NCBI GenBank assembly: GCA_963978905.1 | Contig: OZ022256.1 | Span: 50,454,001-50,518,000 of the forward strand | DNA from: Trichostrongylus colubriformis | Taxonomy: Eukaryota; Nematoda; Chromadorea; Rhabditida; Trichostrongylidae | Reading direction: 5' to 3' | Length of the DNA: 64,000 nucleotides | Part shown: piece by piece, positions 60,466 to 64,000 of the stretch | How the letters are laid out: the number at the start of each line of letters is the position of its first letter | How positions within the stretch are numbered: the first letter of the stretch is position 1 | Notes under the pieces: generated by a model | Database searches by the model: none | What the model saw: the letters and a program-made list of their open reading frames with translations, nothing else | What the model was told of the DNA's origin: nothing | Translations under genes and position numbers: made by a program

Positions 60466-61354
60466 TTAGATTGATTCAATATGAATCGGACAAATTGACA
60501 AAATTTTCTCCTTATCGTACAACTTTTTAACGACAACTGGGAATCACTTGTAATATGCTCCCTTATCGTTGACCTTCTGCTACCGGTTAGGCAAATCGCG
60601 GATGCCCTTGCTCCAGAATTCCGGAGGCTGGAGCTCGAAGAAGTTGCCGAGTGCCGTCTTGACGTCGTCGCGAGTTTTGAAGTCGTTGCCGTCCAGGTGG
60701 CAATGGAGGTGGGAGGAAAGGTGGAAATGCGAAGGGGCCAGGTCTGGGGAGTACGGTGGGTGTGGAAGCACGGAGCAACTGTACGAGAGCAGCTCGGCCT
60801 TCTCTAATCTCGCAATGTGCGGTCTCGCGTTGTCGTGCTGGAAGTACACATGTGACCGCCGCCGTCGCGAATTTTGGACATTTGCCTTTGACTCTCGTAA
60901 CTGACGAATGTAGACGTCGGCGAATACTGTTGTACCTTCATCGAGCAGCTTCCAGTACTCTACGCCGTGTACGCTCCACCAACCGCGGTTTTCGTCTTCG
61001 ATGGAATAGTCGCCTGACGCAAACTTCGAATGCCACAAGTACACCGTACTTCTGGCGGGGGCATGCTCCTTGCTAACTACCTTTGGGCGTCTTTCAATAT
61101 CCGCGGGTGGGTTCCTGGCCAGATAGCGATAAAAATAGTATGACGTTGCGGATGTGGTCTCTGGACGGCTTGAAATTTTGCGGCATGGTGGCAGAATGAA
61201 ACTAGTTTGGGGTGTTTGTTTGACTGTATTTTGAAAAGCTTTTTATACTCATTCCAAAGGCACCTCGCGCATCCATTTTCGTTAACTCATTGCTGAGTTA
61301 TGATCCCTGGAAGTCATCACTACCATTTGTCCGATTCATATTGAATCAACCTAA
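60466..61354 (-). mobile_element. Third mariner remnant, internally deleted
   Basis: About 890 bp with terminal repeats TTAGATTGATTCAATATGAA on the left and TTCATATTGAATCAACCTAA on the right. TA precedes the left end; the right flank is TG, so one target-site copy has mutated or been lost. The sequence differs from the other two mariners, so it is a separate lineage. The 5' part of the transposase is missing. Confidence 0.88.
60580..61044 (-). pseudogene. Mariner transposase C-terminal fragment
   Basis: A 154-codon open frame covering the catalytic half of a mariner transposase: YFQHDNARPH keeps the second Asp of the D,D34D triad, but the third Asp position reads SHFH after HPPYSPDLAP, an Asp-to-His change. 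The N-terminal DNA-binding part is absent. Inactive. Confidence 0.85.
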
Positions 61355-61476
61355 TGCTTTAACGACCCTTCCAAGAAACATCCAAAAAATATCGTGTTGA
61401 GGCATTCTCGACCCATGTTTTACCTTACATCCTGTTTATGCATACTTATCATAGATTTCGAGGAGAATGTTTTAGT

Positions 61477-63960
61477 ATGGAGCCAGATGAAGTGGAGGCT
61501 GCAGTAAAAGGAAAAGTCGTCGATGGATGGACTATTGAGAATTCTCTAGGAAGCGGTAAGCTTTGAGCTGGGCACAATATTTGTAATCGGTCAAAACGAA
61601 TCGGTCCTGGAACCGCGTGAGGACAAACAAGGAGTTGCCAAGTTCCTAGATACGGGAAGCTTATCAGCTTCGGCCCACCTCCCCCCCCCCCACTCCACCC
61701 CTGGCGGGTATCCCGTATCCTTTTATTCCTTTACATCTCGTTGTTTTTATATGGTATCCGACTATCCTTCGATCCATTTTGCTGACGCGTTGTGGAAGCT
61801 CGCTCTACATTGACCCCAGTTGTGCCACTCCTATGAACAAAGCGGCCTGGAGTCGTAGATGATATGCCACCTACCCGGCTTGAAAGGTGTAAAGGGCGTT
61901 GAAGTGCGTTCATAATCAGCGCTGAAGTAAGAAATGGGAGCAACGCAAGCGCTACTACGCTTAAGGGTTGTCATAAGGAAATGAATTCCTATCTCCTCAG
62001 ATTCAGATACACCTCGACGGTACGTATCCTGTGCTTTTGCGGACGTATTCTTTAGTGGATACGGTTAAGGACGCACCCTGTGCGTTGCTGTCTAGGCTCC
62101 ATTCGACTAGCTTTCCTTCGGTTGCGTTCATACTCTGCAGTGCCGGCGGCAGGGTGTGGACGCGTGTCTCTGCTTCTCCACCGATTATCCTCCCGCGCTG
62201 CCTGCGTCGTCTCTGCACCTATCCCGTGCCACTCTGCCTCGCTGCCTGAGAATGCTGCCACGCTCTGCCGGCGCTGTGTATGGGCGCGGCCTTCTATCTC
62301 TTCCCGCCTCTTCTTGTCTGTGTCTCTTATCAGATGACTGGATGACTACTCCCTTCGTCCTCAGCTCCCGCTCTCCTATCCGGTTTGCACAGTGAATTAG
62401 ACAGGGTCAAAGCGACAGGTGAAGCCAGCTGTCATCTGCGGTGCATACCCGTTACCAGCAGAAAAGAGAGAAGTGGCCTAACCGGCATCAAATTTTTGTT
62501 GATGTTTTTGACTTAAAATCCGGTTTTCAGGAGCGAATGGCATTGTACTCATGTGCAAGAAAGGGGCAGCAAAAGCTGTCATGAAGCTGGCTTTGTCAAC
62601 GTATGCAGCGGCAAGTCTCGAATGGGAAAGCCTTGTGATGGACAGAATTGTCAGTTCCTTACTATGATACTAATTCTCTGACTTCGCTTTCAATTTGAAT
62701 AACGTTTTTCTGCCTGAAGTGATTCCTAGGGTCCAGGGGTTGCAGCCTATCCGTGTGGGCGTTGGTTCGCATGATTCCTAGTTGGGCCGTGAATTTTTTA
62801 GGATTCTTATCTTCCTTATTCTACCCCTTTAGATCGCCAGGCAGAATTGTGAAGATCGAACAGTACATCTTGTACGAAAACTTGGAAACGGTTCAACAAC
62901 AGTCACTGTAGGGGATAAGGTACAGTTTTACATACTACTACTTACATGGAACTTCCATCGAAATAACAATTTGATATCATCAGGTGGAGGTGCCAAAGAT
63001 TCGTCTAGAAGGTACAGTGCGAGGCAAGTCGCCTCTGCTTTTCGCGCCAAATTTGATCGCTGCTTATCGATTTTGTCTGCGCTGAATCAATATAGATACG
63101 TTGCAGACCTCTGATTACGCGAAGTGTAGCAGACGTACTAAATAGGTTGTAGAATTGAAGCAAGCTCGAACTAATGATCGATAATCGAAAACAAATTTGA
63201 AATGCGCAAATCCACCATTAACTGCTCACGTCTGTGAACAGTCTTTTTTGAAAACCACATACACAGCATCGGAACCTTTGAAAGTTCCCATTTATGCTCC
63301 ACTACGAAGAGCCTGATATGGCGTGGCCTACGGACATGTGTGAGTGGCGAGAGTGAGAGTGCGTGACAAGAGCGAGAGTATGTGGCGAGGTGAAAGAGTC
63401 TCACCTAAATCCTCAGGCCACGCCCTGTCAGGCTCTCCGAAATGGACTGTGTATGTACTGTGAATCCAGTCCCAGTTGTGCCGCCCCTCTAATTGCCTTA
63501 TGCCTAGACCATGGAACTCGCATATGTAATCATGGAATGTTTACCCGGAAATCCAGTACCGATCATAGGAAATCTTCAAGGAGAAGAGCAAACACTGAAA
63601 ATTATTGAATATGGTCTACAGTTACTGAAGGTAAATGCCTTATTCAGACGTTTGTGCGTAGCTTATTGAACCATTGAGCAAAATACCGTAAGTCCCCGCA
63701 CCGTAAAATCTGATTCCTCATAATCGTTCGGCGTACAGGTGCACTGTAAATTGTCTTCACTCTTGCTAAATGAAACGCTGCCCAAGCATCTACTTTTTGT
63801 GAGGCTAAACGGGGATTGAAATAAGCGCGGACTAGGCTTTTTATGAACAGACCCATTTTCGGCTGATCAGCAAACTTTCACATTACAGGCAATCTACGAT
63901 ATGCACCAATGCGGTTTTATTCATCGCGATATCAAACCTGAAAATATTGGAATGTATGAT
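61477..63960 (+). CDS. Casein-kinase-1-like (TTBK/worm CK1) kinase, 5' part
   Basis: Protein kinase of the nematode-expanded CK1/TTBK group, presumably phosphorylating Ser/Thr; the substrate is unknown. Only the first five exons are in the window: 61477-61555, 62531-62649, 62833-62919, 63508-63630, 63889-63960, and a GTAAGT donor at 63961 shows that it continues beyond the edge. The start is two bases after a TTTTAG acceptor, suggesting trans-splicing. Motifs: DGWTIENSLGSGANGIVLM (glycine-rich loop), AVMKLAL with the probable ATP-binding Lys, SLEWESLVM (helix C), YVIMECLPGNP (hinge) and the catalytic loop GFIHRDIKPENIG. The part between helix C and hinge (62833-62919) is unusual for the family. 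A small optional exon at 62984-63011 would break the frame to 63508 and was left out. Introns hold MITE copies. Confidence 0.85.
62121..62293. repeat. MITE family B, copy 5
   Basis: Inverted-repeat element in kinase intron 1. The left end TGCGTTCATACTCTGCAGTG and the right end GCTGTGTATGGGCGCGGCC are imperfect complements; the core ACCTATCCCGTGCCACTCTG is shared with copy 1. Confidence 0.75.
63305..63450. repeat. MITE family A, copy 6
   Basis: The left arm GAGCCTGATATGGCGTGGCC pairs with GGCCACGCCCTGTCAGGCTC on the right, followed by CGAAATGGACTGTG. In kinase intron 3. Confidence 0.85.
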
Positions 63961-64000
63961 GTAAGTTTCGCAGTCTCACTGAACACCAGTAATACGTCTC

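Larger units (their letters stand above)
55316..61476. other. Repeat-rich intergenic region between NUS1 and the kinase gene
   Basis: Six kb separating divergent genes, with no recognised host gene. It contains three family A MITEs, one family E element with a family C block inside it, one family D repeat, an inverted-repeat element with G-tracts (60013-60367) and a mariner remnant (60466-61354). A 111-codon minus-strand frame at 59483-59148 is hydrophobic in part and unrecognised. Confidence 0.6.

Noticed and set aside
62984..63011. Possible extra 28-nt kinase exon
   Set aside because: Using it leaves a phase of one base that puts the next exon (63508) out of the kinase frame; direct joining of 62919 to 63508 keeps the frame.

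Overview
This is a piece of a nematode nuclear genome, most likely a clade V parasite of the strongylid or hookworm type. The genes have many short coding exons with GT-AG introns and pyrimidine-rich TTTCAG-like acceptors. Several start codons sit just behind a splice acceptor, as expected for spliced-leader trans-splicing. The proteins are closest to Caenorhabditis-type families, and the introns are full of small inverted-repeat elements, mariner remnants and G/C homopolymer tracts. The genus is an inference; species cannot be read from the window.

Layout. (1) 2387-25045 (+): a 25-exon gene for a transmembrane MACIT-type collagen (col-99 / COL13A1-COL23A1-COL25A1 family). (2) 26820-31884 (-): a complete 16-exon TGF-beta type I receptor serine/threonine kinase, best called daf-1 and placed tail-to-tail with the collagen. 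(3) 36828-38742 and 39615-41809 (+): two tandem p24/TMED cargo-receptor genes, each encoding 230 aa. (4) Three genes in a row on the minus strand: 54176-55315 NUS1-like subunit of cis-prenyltransferase, 47763-52562 V-ATPase subunit H, and 42480-47056 tRNA pseudouridine synthase PUS1/TruA. (5) 61477-63960 (+): the first exons of a casein-kinase-1-like (TTBK/worm CK1) kinase that runs off the right edge. I rebuilt exon by exon, checking splice sites and phase; within each model the phases are consistent.

Mobile DNA. Three decayed mariner elements of different lineages (15110-16002, 43799-45043, 60466-61354), two copies of a tRNA-derived SINE-like repeat, five or more inverted-repeat (MITE-like) families in several copies, a perfect 94-bp palindrome, and numerous poly(G)/poly(C) runs, some of them ending inverted-repeat elements.

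The genes do not form one pathway. Recurring themes are the secretory/endomembrane route (two p24 proteins, V-ATPase H, dolichol synthesis through NUS1) and cell-surface or matrix proteins (collagen, TGF-beta receptor). I see no prokaryotic-type system, CRISPR array, rRNA or tRNA gene. The least expected observations are the alternative collagen C-terminus, the SINE family, the palindrome, a GC-AG intron and an unrecognised two-exon candidate gene upstream of daf-1.
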